7,115 nucleotides of DNA from Candidatus Brocadiia bacterium (GTDB taxonomy: Bacteria; Planctomycetota; PUPC01; DSUN01): assembly GCA_016782825.1 (NCBI GenBank), contig JADHXT010000179.1, positions 1 through 7,115 on the forward strand, written 5' to 3'. A program made the translations under genes and the position numbers. The first letter of the stretch is position 1. Every line of letters begins with the position of its first letter. Shown piece by piece: positions 1 to 5,451 of this stretch. Below the pieces are notes generated by a model that had not been told where the DNA came from, searched no databases, and saw only the letters and a list, made by a program, of their open reading frames with translations.

Positions 1-26
1 AGTTGGGGGCGCGTGGGAACTGCGAC

Positions 27-42
27 GCCCCCATTCGGGGGC
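27..42. repeat. Small hairpin, GCCCCC-ATTC-GGGGGC
   Basis: Perfect 6-bp stem with a 4-base loop, preceded by TGCGAC. The same TGCGAC lead-in precedes the hairpin at 101-116, so the two look like members of one degenerate repeat family. There is no T-tract after it, so it is not a standard intrinsic terminator. Confidence 0.6.
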
Positions 43-67
43 TTTCTGGGGTGTGTGCCGCTCCGTT

Positions 68-87
68 CCCAGGGCTTCCGCCCTGGG
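68..87. repeat. Small hairpin, CCCAGGGC-TTCC-GCCCTGGG
   Basis: Perfect 8-bp stem closed by a TTCC tetraloop, the strongest of the hairpins in the leader region. The TTCC loop recurs in the hairpin at 4264-4277 downstream of hdrA. From general knowledge, palindromes of this look are scattered in intergenic regions of some Planctomycetota genomes. There is no following T-tract. Confidence 0.65.
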
Positions 88-100
88 CTACGGCTGCGAC

Positions 101-116
101 GCCCCTTGTCAGGGGC
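101..116. repeat. Small hairpin, GCCCCT-TGTC-AGGGGC
   Basis: Perfect 6-bp stem with a 4-base loop, preceded by TGCGAC exactly as in the hairpin at 27-42. The stem has diverged while remaining base-paired, which suggests that pairing itself matters or that these are variants of one mobile palindrome. Confidence 0.55.
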
Positions 117-207
117 TGGGAACGGCGCGCCGGACTCCACGCTCGGGATGCGAGCGAAAGCTGATCCGAGGCTTGGTGCGCGCAGTCAGGGGGCATGGGG
201 GTAAGAC

Positions 208-239
208 GCGGGGCAGAGACGCCCCGCCCACATGGGCGG
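208..239. repeat. Two overlapping, mutually exclusive hairpins
   Basis: The first hairpin is GCGGGGC (208-214) paired with GCCCCGC (221-227) around the loop AGAGAC. The second is CCGCCC (224-229) paired with GGGCGG (234-239) around the loop ACAT. They share bases 224-227, so only one can form at a time. A role as a conformational switch is possible but unsupported; they may simply be two adjacent palindromic repeats. Confidence 0.5.
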
Positions 240-317
240 CGAGGGCAGCGCATTAGGGTCATGGTGGGCAGATTCCGTTTGGCGCCACGCGCAGGCCGGG
301 GAGGAAGAGGGGATGGT

Positions 318-367
318 CCGCCTGAAGGCGGAACTACGAACCCCGCCTGAAGGCGGAACTACGAACC
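318..367. repeat. 25-bp tandem direct repeat, two identical copies
   Basis: Copies at 318-342 and 343-367 are identical and directly abutting. Each begins with the palindrome CCGCCTGAAGGCGG, a 5-bp stem with a TGAA loop (6 bp if the T-A pair closes), followed by AACTACGAACC. Two units without spacers is not a CRISPR. I recall similar units as dispersed intergenic repeats in planctomycete-like genomes; that is memory, not a search result. Confidence 0.8.
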
Positions 368-390
368 GAAGACATCTGTGGCTTGGTCTT

Positions 391-426
391 CCTTCCATCC
401 ATCCATCCATCCATCCACCCATCCAA
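391..426. repeat. CCAT tetranucleotide microsatellite
   Basis: Five perfect tandem CCAT units lie at 395-414, followed by CCAC, CCAT and CCAA, so the tract totals about eight units. It ends roughly 18 bases upstream of the predicted -35 box of the hdr promoter. Such tracts can change length by slippage; whether this one affects promoter activity is unknown. Confidence 0.85.
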
Positions 427-444
427 TCTTCCGCTCTTGCTCGG

Positions 445-474
445 TTGACAGGCCGGCCACGGTTTTCATACAAT
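445..474 (+). promoter_or_regulatory. Sigma70-type promoter of the hdr operon
   Basis: TTGACA at 445-450 matches the -35 consensus in full. TACAAT at 469-474 matches the -10 consensus at five of six positions, with an 18-base spacer. Transcription would start near 481-483, leaving a leader of about 45 bases before the hdrC ATG at 528. The AT-richer -10 area stands out in this GC-rich stretch. The location directly ahead of the first operon gene supports the call; it is a sequence match only. Confidence 0.6.
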
Positions 475-527
475 GTTCGGACTAGGCGGTTCCTCCCGGA
501 CGGGCTTGGGAGCTCACGCGACAGACC

Positions 528-1115
528 ATGAAGCTACAGCTATCGAATGCCCAGGTGGGCTCGGAGTGGAAACGCGAGGTCGAGCGGCGCGTGGGCCGCA
601 AGATGGCCGACTGCTATCAGTGCGGCAAGTGCTCGGCCGGCTGCCCCACGGCCTACGAGATGTTCCATCCCATCCACGCGATGGTGCGGCTGGTGCAGCT
701 CGGCCGCAAGGAGGCGGCGCTCCAGTCGCGATCGCAGTGGGTGTGCGTGGCCTGCGAGGCGTGCAGCACCCGCTGCCCGAAGGACGTGGATCCCGCCCGC
801 CTGATGACCGTGCTCCGCGAGATGGCGCAGGAGGAGGGGTGCGTCAACGCCAACGAGAGCGACATCTACGACTTCCACCGCTCCTTCCTGGCCAGCGTGC
901 GGATGTTCGGCCGCGTCTACGAGATGGGGCTGGTGGCGTCGTACAAGATGAAGAGCCCGCTCCGCCGCGGCTTCCAGGACCTGGTGACGGCCCTCCACAT
1001 GAGGAAGCGTGGGAAGCCCGGCTTCCTCTGGCACAAGGTCCAGAACGTGGCCGCGATCCGCCGCATCTACGACAGGACGAAGCTCCAGCGACCCGCCGAC
1101 AGGAACCCCGACTGA
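528..1115 (+). CDS. hdrC: Heterodisulfide reductase subunit C (HdrC)
   Basis: A 195-residue soluble iron-sulfur protein that, in the Hdr family, carries electrons from HdrA to HdrB. Two ferredoxin-type motifs are visible: C29-x2-C32-x2-C35-x3-C39-P and C73-x2-C76-x2-C79-x3-C83-P, each the full set for one [4Fe-4S] cluster. The length and the HdrC-like helical C-terminal part are usual for the family, and no membrane segment is present. It is the first gene of the operon, about 45 bases after the predicted transcription start. The ATG at 528 has only a distant GGGAG (508-512) as a ribosome site. The TGA is one base before the hdrB ATG, so the two are probably translationally coupled. The neighbours hdrB and hdrA make the assignment secure. 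Confidence 0.95.
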   Translation: MKLQLSNAQVGSEWKREVERRVGRKMADCYQCGKCSAGCPTAYEMFHPIHAMVRLVQLGRKEAALQSRSQWVCVACEACSTRCPKDVDPARLMTVLREMAQEEGCVNANESDIYDFHRSFLASVRMFGRVYEMGLVASYKMKSPLRRGFQDLVTALHMRKRGKPGFLWHKVQNVAAIRRIYDRTKLQRPADRNPD

Positions 1116-1116
1116 C

Positions 1117-2037
1117 ATGGAACTCGGCTACTACCCCGGCTGCGCGCTCAAGGCGCACGCGACCTCCCTCGAGTTCGGCGCCTCCACCGAGGCCGCCTTC
1201 GAGGTGCTCGGCGTCGAGCTGAAGGAAGTGCCCGACTGGAACTGCTGCGGCGCCTCGGCGGGCCACATGACCAACTCGGCGCTGACCCGCGCCCTCAATA
1301 TCCGCAACCTCGCGCTCGGCGAGGCCGCGGGGATGGACGAGATCCTCGCTCCCTGTCCGCTGTGCGCCAAGGAGCTCGCCGTCGCGCGCCACGAGGTGCG
1401 CGAGGACGCCGAGCTGCTCCGCGCCGCCGAGGACGCCTGCGAGATGGCCTACAAGGGCACCGCCAAGCCCGTCTCGCTCATCGAGTTCCTCCACCGCAAC
1501 CTCGACCTGGTCAAGGGCAAGCTCACGACCCAGCTCGCGGCCGTCAACGTGGCCTGCTACTACGGCTGTCTCCACACCCGTCCGCCCGAGGCGATGGGCT
1601 TCGACGACGTCGAGAATCCCACGACGATGGACGAGGTGTGCACGGCTCTCGGGCTGGTGCCCGTCGAGTGGAGCCACAAGACCGAGTGCTGCGGCGCAGG
1701 GTTCACCATGAGCAAGGCATCGATCGTCAACCGCCTGACGGGCCGCATCCTGAGCGCGGCCACGGCTGCGGGTGCCGAGGCGGTGGTGGTCTCGTGCCCC
1801 ATGTGCCACGCCAATCTAGACATGCGGCAACGCGAGGCCGCCGCCGACGCGGGCCAGGACATCGACCTGCCCATCTTCTACCTCTCCCAGGTGCTCGGTC
1901 TGGCCCTCGGGATCGAGCCCGATACGCTATCGCTTCACACGCATTTCGTCGACACGTCGGACATGGTGGGACGGCTGCGAGGGGAAGAAGAGGAGCCAGA
2001 GGTCAGAGGTCAGAGGTCAAAGGTCAGAAGTCAGTGA
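1117..2037 (+). CDS. hdrB: Heterodisulfide reductase subunit B (HdrB), repeat-derived tail
   Basis: Catalytic disulfide-reducing subunit, 306 residues, with two CCG domains that in this family bind two noncubane [4Fe-4S] clusters. The first cysteine set is C9, C43-C44-G, C80-x2-C83; the second is C151 (C147 is nearby), C191-C192-G, C227-x2-C230. These spacings fit the CCG pattern. The ATG at 1117 begins the typical HdrB opening MELGYYPGCALK and lies one base after the hdrC stop; the same frame continues upstream but would overlap hdrC and adds no family sequence. The C-terminus is odd: after about residue 290 it runs through GEEEEPEVRGQRSKVRSQ, encoded largely by the 7-base repeat array at 1998-2034, with the stop immediately after it. 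This tail is probably not an original part of the protein. The natural disulfide substrate is unknown here. Confidence 0.95.
   Translation: MELGYYPGCALKAHATSLEFGASTEAAFEVLGVELKEVPDWNCCGASAGHMTNSALTRALNIRNLALGEAAGMDEILAPCPLCAKELAVARHEVREDAELLRAAEDACEMAYKGTAKPVSLIEFLHRNLDLVKGKLTTQLAAVNVACYYGCLHTRPPEAMGFDDVENPTTMDEVCTALGLVPVEWSHKTECCGAGFTMSKASIVNRLTGRILSAATAAGAEAVVVSCPMCHANLDMRQREAAADAGQDIDLPIFYLSQVLGLALGIEPDTLSLHTHFVDTSDMVGRLRGEEEEPEVRGQRSKVRSQ
1998..2034 (+). repeat. 7-base tandem repeat (AGAGGTC), left arm
   Basis: Five tandem units: three perfect AGAGGTC (1998-2018), then AAAGGTC and AGAAGTC, each one base off. They lie inside the last codons of hdrB. Bases 2003-2019 are the perfect reverse complement of 2122-2138, so left and right arrays can pair across about 100 bases. 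Confidence 0.85.
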
Positions 2038-2120
2038 AGAGAAGTGAGCAGTCAGAGACGCGAGACCAGCGGTCGGCACGCCCGGGAGGCCCCGCGGAGT
2101 TGGGCGCCGGCGCCTGGTCG

Positions 2121-2150
2121 CTGACCTCTGACCTCTGATCGCTGACCTCT
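2121..2150 (-). repeat. 7-base repeat in reverse orientation, right arm
   Basis: Three GACCTCT units at 2123-2129, 2130-2136 and 2144-2150 are the reverse complement of the AGAGGTC array at the end of hdrB. The gap between the arms (2038-2120) contains degenerate fragments of the same motif, such as GTCAGAGAC at 2051-2059. The array ends about 20 bases before the hdrA ribosome site. I see no T-tract, so this is not a standard terminator. Confidence 0.8.
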
Positions 2151-2168
2151 GCTCCCTGGCTTCAGCAC

Positions 2169-2173
2169 AGGAG
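2169..2173 (+). promoter_or_regulatory. Ribosome binding site that fixes the hdrA TTG start
   Basis: AGGAG lies eight bases before the TTG at 2182, a good Shine-Dalgarno match at standard spacing. It supports the TTG as start codon. The next bases encode SRIGVFICHCG, the usual HdrA opening. Confidence 0.75.
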
Positions 2174-2181
2174 CCGTAGCT

Positions 2182-4251
2182 TTGTCGCGCATCGGTGTGT
2201 TCATCTGTCACTGCGGCGAGAATATCGGCGGCGTCGTCCACTGCGACCAGATGGCCGAGGCGCTGGCCGAGCATCCGGGCGTCGTGGTGTCGGTCGACTA
2301 CAAGTACATGTGCTCCGACCCCGGGCAGAATCTCATCAAAGAGGCCATCGAGAAGCACAAGCTCACCGGCGTCGTGGTGAGCGCCTGCTCGCCCAGGATG
2401 CACGAGCCGACCTTCCGCACGGCCTGCGCCGAGGCGGGACTGAATCCCTTCCTGTGCGAGATGGCCAACATCCGCGAGCACTGCTCGTGGGTGCACGCCG
2501 ACCGCGACGAGGCGACCCGCAAGGCCATCGAATTGTGTCGGATGATGGTCGAGAAGGTCAAGAATAACCAGCAGCTCCAGCCGATCCACGTGCCCATCAC
2601 CAAGCGGGCGCTCGTCATCGGCGGCGGCATCGCCGGCATCCAGGCCGCGCTCGACATCGCCAACGCAGGCCACGAGGTGGTGCTCGTCGAGCGCGACGCC
2701 TCCATCGGCGGCCACATGCTCCAGCTCTCCGAGACCTTCCCCACCCTCGACTGCTCCCAGTGCATCCTCACCCCCAGGATGGTCGAGGTGGCCCGCCACC
2801 CGAAGATCACCCTCATGACCTGGTGCGAGGTCGAGAAGGTCGACGGCTACATCGGCAACTTCGAGGTCACCGTCCGCAAGAAGGCCCGCAGCGTCGATAT
2901 GGAAAAGTGCACCGGCTGCGGGGCCTGCATGCTGAAGTGCCCGTCGAAGAAGATCCCCAGCGAGTTCAACGCCGGCATCCTCATCCCCGACCCCGAGAAC
3001 CCCAGGAAGAAGCTGGGCTACCGCACGGCCATCTACACGCCCTGCCCCCAGAGCGTGCCGAATAAGCCCGTCATCGACCGCGCCAACTGCATCAAGTTCA
3101 CCAAGGGCAAATGCGGGGTCTGCGCGAAGATCTGCCCCACGGGCGCGGTGGACTACGAGCAGGAGGACGAGCTGGTCGTCGAGCAGATCGGCGCCATCGT
3201 CGTCGCCACCGGCTACCAGGTGTGGAGCGTCGCAAAGGCCGCCCAGGACTACCCTTACATCGGCTACGGCGAGTACGGCTACGGCACCCACCCCGACATC
3301 ATCGACGGCCTTCAGTTCGAGCGGCTCCTGAGCGCCAGCGGCCCCACCGGCGGCAAGGTGATGCGGCCCTCGGACGGCAAGGAGCCCGAGACGGTGGTCT
3401 TCCTGTCGTGCGTGGGCTCCCGCGACAATGAGAAAGGTTTCACATACTGCTCGAAGATCTGCTGCATGTACCTCGCCAAGCACGCCATGCTCTACCAGCA
3501 TAAGGTCCATCACGGCCAGACCTTCAATTTCTACATGGACATCCGGGCCGGCGGGAAGACCTACGACGAGTTCAGCCGCCGCACCATCGAGGACGACGGC
3601 TGCATCTACCTGCGGGGCCGCGTGTCGCGGATCTACCCGCGGGACGGCAAGCTGGTGGTGCAGGGCGCCGACACGCTGTCGAACGCGCAAGTCGAGGTCG
3701 AGGCTGATCTTGTGGTGCTCGCGACGGCGATGATCCCGCAGCCTGACGCCGAGGAGCTGGCGCAGAAGCTGCGGATCCCTTACGACAAGGACCGCTTCCT
3801 GAGCGAGGCACACCCCAAGCTGCGGCCCGTCGAGAGCCAGACGGCGGGCGTCTACCTCGCCGGCACGTGCCAGGGGCCGCGGGACATCCCCGAGACCGTG
3901 GCGCAGGCCTCCGGCGCGGCCAGCAAGGTGAGCGCGCTGTTCAGCGCCGACGAGCTCGAGCGCGAGCCCATGGTGGCCGAGGTGCATCGCGCGGCGCCGC
4001 CCATCTTCTCGATCTGCTTCGGGTGCTTCTTCTGCGAGCGCGTGTGCCCCTACGGGGCCATCGAGCGCGAGGAGATCACGGCCCGCGACGGCAGCGTGAT
4101 CAAGACCGTGGCGAAGGTCAACGAGGGCCTGTGCGCCGGCTGCGGCCTGTGTGCCGCGAGCTGCCGCGCCAACGCCATCACCCTGAAGGGCTTCAACGAC
4201 GAGCAGATGTTTGCCGTCGTGAATGCCATTGGGGAAGAGGAGGGGTTCTGA
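2182..4251 (+). CDS. hdrA: Heterodisulfide reductase subunit A (HdrA), FAD bifurcating subunit
   Basis: The FAD-containing core subunit, 689 residues, a usual length for full HdrA. In this family it splits electron pairs between ferredoxin and the HdrBC branch in the cytoplasm. The N-terminal domain (about 1-135) opens with IGVFICHCG and carries several cysteines (C9, C11, C44, C69, C92, C101). A Rossmann FAD motif, GGGIAG, lies at 147-152. Inserted ferredoxin motifs are C243-x2-C246-x2-C249-x3-C253 and C303-x7-C311-x2-C314-x3-C318. The cysteine-rich YCSKICC is at 422-428, in the thioredoxin-reductase-like part. The C-terminal ferredoxin has C612-x2-C615-x2-C618-x3-C622 and C651-x2-C654-x2-C657-x3-C661. 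The start is TTG, supported by AGGAG at 2169-2173. It is separated from both neighbours by repeat-filled gaps of about 150 bases, unlike the rest of the operon. Confidence 0.95.
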   Translation: MSRIGVFICHCGENIGGVVHCDQMAEALAEHPGVVVSVDYKYMCSDPGQNLIKEAIEKHKLTGVVVSACSPRMHEPTFRTACAEAGLNPFLCEMANIREHCSWVHADRDEATRKAIELCRMMVEKVKNNQQLQPIHVPITKRALVIGGGIAGIQAALDIANAGHEVVLVERDASIGGHMLQLSETFPTLDCSQCILTPRMVEVARHPKITLMTWCEVEKVDGYIGNFEVTVRKKARSVDMEKCTGCGACMLKCPSKKIPSEFNAGILIPDPENPRKKLGYRTAIYTPCPQSVPNKPVIDRANCIKFTKGKCGVCAKICPTGAVDYEQEDELVVEQIGAIVVATGYQVWSVAKAAQDYPYIGYGEYGYGTHPDIIDGLQFERLLSASGPTGGKVMRPSDGKEPETVVFLSCVGSRDNEKGFTYCSKICCMYLAKHAMLYQHKVHHGQTFNFYMDIRAGGKTYDEFSRRTIEDDGCIYLRGRVSRIYPRDGKLVVQGADTLSNAQVEVEADLVVLATAMIPQPDAEELAQKLRIPYDKDRFLSEAHPKLRPVESQTAGVYLAGTCQGPRDIPETVAQASGAASKVSALFSADELEREPMVAEVHRAAPPIFSICFGCFFCERVCPYGAIEREEITARDGSVIKTVAKVNEGLCAGCGLCAASCRANAITLKGFNDEQMFAVVNAIGEEEGF

Positions 4252-4263
4252 GGGCTTAGTGCC

Positions 4264-4277
4264 CCCACTTCCGTGGG
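4264..4277. repeat. Small hairpin, CCCAC-TTCC-GTGGG
   Basis: A 5-bp stem with the same TTCC loop as the hairpin at 68-87. It overlaps the start of the large inverted repeat by two bases (4276-4277), so its formation would compete slightly with that structure. It begins 12 bases after the hdrA stop and has no T-tract. Confidence 0.5.
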
Positions 4278-4350
4278 TGCCACGCCCAAACTCGTCTGGG
4301 CGTGTCTTACTCCTCCCGCCGCACGCCCGAACGAGTTTGGGCGTGGCACC
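4276..4350. repeat. 29-bp inverted repeat between hdrA and mvhD
   Basis: Left arm 4276-4304 and right arm 4322-4350 are reverse complements at 27 of 29 positions, around a 17-base spacer. Each arm is itself a palindrome: CACGCCCA (4281-4288) pairs with TGGGCGTG (4297-4304), and CACGCCC (4322-4328) pairs with GGGCGTG (4339-4345). The element can therefore form one long hairpin or two short ones. No T-tract follows, and no transposase gene is present. It looks like a REP/MITE-type palindromic element; an effect on mRNA stability or on expression between hdrA and mvhD is possible but unproven. Confidence 0.85.
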
Positions 4351-4403
4351 CGGGCGTCCTGGGAGAGCCGAAAGTCAGCAGCAAAGGGCGAGCAATCGCG
4401 ACC

Positions 4404-4856
4404 ATGAGTAGAAGCAGCCAGGATTTCGAGCCCCGCATCGTCGCCTTCGTGTGCAACTGGTGCACCTACGCAGGCGCCGACCTGGCGGGGACGAGCCGCC
4501 TGAAGTATGCGTCGAACGTGCGGGTGGTGCGCGTGCCGTGCAGCGGCCGCGTGGACCCGCTGCTGATCGTGAAGGCCTTCGAGCGAGGGGCCGATGCCGT
4601 GCTGGTGAGCGGATGCCACCCCGGCGACTGCCACTACGCCGAGGGCAACTACTACGCCCGACGCCGCTTCGCCATCTTCCGCGACCTGTTGCTCTACCTC
4701 GGGGTCGAGCCCGAGCGGGTGCAGTTCTCGTGGGTGTCGGCGGCCGAGGGGGCGAAGTGGGCCGACCTGATCGACCGCCTGACGGCGCAGGTCCGGGATC
4801 TCGGCCCGTTCGAGGGCTACCACGCCCTCATCGATGCCGCCAAAGCCGTGTCCTGA
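4404..4856 (+). CDS. mvhD: MvhD/FlxD-type [2Fe-2S] electron-transfer subunit
   Basis: A 150-residue protein of the MvhD family (FlxD in flx operons), which passes electrons from the input enzyme to the FAD of HdrA. The conserved cysteines are visible: C17-x2-C20, C46, and C71-x4-C76 in the characteristic context GCHPGDCHY. In this family they bind one [2Fe-2S] cluster. Length and spacing are usual. The ATG at 4404 begins MSRSSQDFEPRIVAFVCNWC; an in-frame ATG at 4302 would put part of the inverted repeat into the protein and is less likely. No strong Shine-Dalgarno sequence precedes it. It follows hdrA by 152 bases. With no hydrogenase genes seen and flx-type genes downstream, flxD is the more fitting name, though mvhD is the established family name. 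Confidence 0.93.
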   Translation: MSRSSQDFEPRIVAFVCNWCTYAGADLAGTSRLKYASNVRVVRVPCSGRVDPLLIVKAFERGADAVLVSGCHPGDCHYAEGNYYARRRFAIFRDLLLYLGVEPERVQFSWVSAAEGAKWADLIDRLTAQVRDLGPFEGYHALIDAAKAVS

Positions 4857-4890
4857 CGGACCTCGACACGCTCTTCGGGAGACCCCGAGC

Positions 4891-5433
4891 GTGGAAGACC
4901 TGTTCGACAAGACGAGAGACCGGTGGCAGAAGTCGTTCCGCCACCCGCTCTACCTGCGGTACCTGTGGGTGTTCGGGCTGCTGCTGATCGCGGCGCCCAT
5001 CGTGCTGCCACCGTACGTGCCGCAGCTTGGCCCGGCCTATCCGAGGCGGGTGTTGGCGCTATGGGTGGTCGTGGCGGTCGTGGTGCTCTGGACCTTCTGG
5101 ACGTCGTTCCAGGCCTGGCGGGTCAAGCTGATGCTCTCGCCGACTTCGATCAAGGCCCATTACCTGTTCCAGGGCCGCATGCGGATCAGTTGGGACCACA
5201 TGGATCGGGTCATCTACAAGTGGCGGCCCCTGGGCCATATCCTCGTCCTCGTCGGCACCGATGGCGGCAGGGTCACGATCCGATCCTCCATCCAGCGCTA
5301 CGACGAGATCATCGACCTTATCCGCGCCAAGGCCCCCGAGCACATCGTCAAGCAGCTCGACGAGCACCTCGGCGACTACGACGATGACGACGAAGACGAC
5401 GCGGCCGACGAGCCGGAACCCGAGCAGAGCTAG
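4891..5433 (+). CDS. Two-helix membrane protein with bacterial PH-like domain
   Basis: A 180-residue protein of unknown role. Two hydrophobic helices lie at about residues 22-41 and 54-76. After them comes a beta-rich segment (about 78-148) reading VKLMLSPTSIKAHYLF and ISWDHMDRVIYKW, like bacterial PH (YdbS/bPH-type) domains, and then a strongly acidic tail (162-178, with DDDDEDD). By the positive-inside rule (K14, R17, R23 before helix 1) both ends would be cytoplasmic. The start is probably the GTG at 4891 with GGGAG at 4877-4881, nine bases upstream; an in-frame ATG at 4834 would overlap mvhD and add 19 residues. It sits between flxD and flxC on the same strand with gaps of 34 and 18 bases, so it is co-transcribed. 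A role as membrane tether for the Flx-Hdr complex is inference from position. The PH call is by pattern only. Confidence 0.75.
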   Translation: MEDLFDKTRDRWQKSFRHPLYLRYLWVFGLLLIAAPIVLPPYVPQLGPAYPRRVLALWVVVAVVVLWTFWTSFQAWRVKLMLSPTSIKAHYLFQGRMRISWDHMDRVIYKWRPLGHILVLVGTDGGRVTIRSSIQRYDEIIDLIRAKAPEHIVKQLDEHLGDYDDDDEDDAADEPEPEQS

Positions 5434-5451
5434 GAATCCACTCCCACCGAC

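Larger units (their letters stand above)
1..444. other. Gene-free upstream region rich in small palindromes
   Basis: I see no credible gene here. The short open frames in this stretch are made of repeat sequence, lack recognisable protein patterns and overlap each other on both strands. The region holds perfect hairpins at 27-42, 68-87, 101-116, 208-227 and 224-239, a 25-bp tandem repeat at 318-367 and a CCAT microsatellite at about 391-426, followed by the operon promoter. No tRNA or other recognisable RNA gene was seen. The 3' end of an upstream gene may lie left of position 1. Confidence 0.7.

Noticed and set aside
318..367. Possible CRISPR array
   Set aside because: The two 25-bp units abut without spacers, and no cas gene is present.
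186..531. Short open frames on both strands in the leader
   Set aside because: They are translations of the microsatellite and tandem repeats (for example GGWMDGWMEG on the minus strand), overlap each other, and lack good ribosome sites.
1009..1116. Upstream ATG at 1009 as the hdrB start
   Set aside because: It overlaps hdrC in another frame and adds residues without family character; ATG 1117 gives the standard HdrB N-terminus.
844..1809. Minus-strand open frame of 321 codons opposite hdrC/hdrB
   Set aside because: Antisense shadow of two confirmed genes, with biased composition and no motif.
2017..3987. Long minus-strand open frame (656 codons) opposite hdrA
   Set aside because: It lies antisense to a clear HdrA with all its motifs. 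Long antisense frames are common in GC-rich genes, and its protein is low-complexity (A, V, L, D, G rich) with no family pattern.
4276..4350. Rho-independent terminator after hdrA
   Set aside because: A strong stem but no T-rich run after it on either side, and the operon clearly continues into mvhD. Attenuation cannot be excluded.
4302..4403. Upstream ATG at 4302 as the mvhD start
   Set aside because: It would add 34 residues encoded largely by the inverted repeat, absent from the compact MvhD family start; ATG 4404 fits family length.
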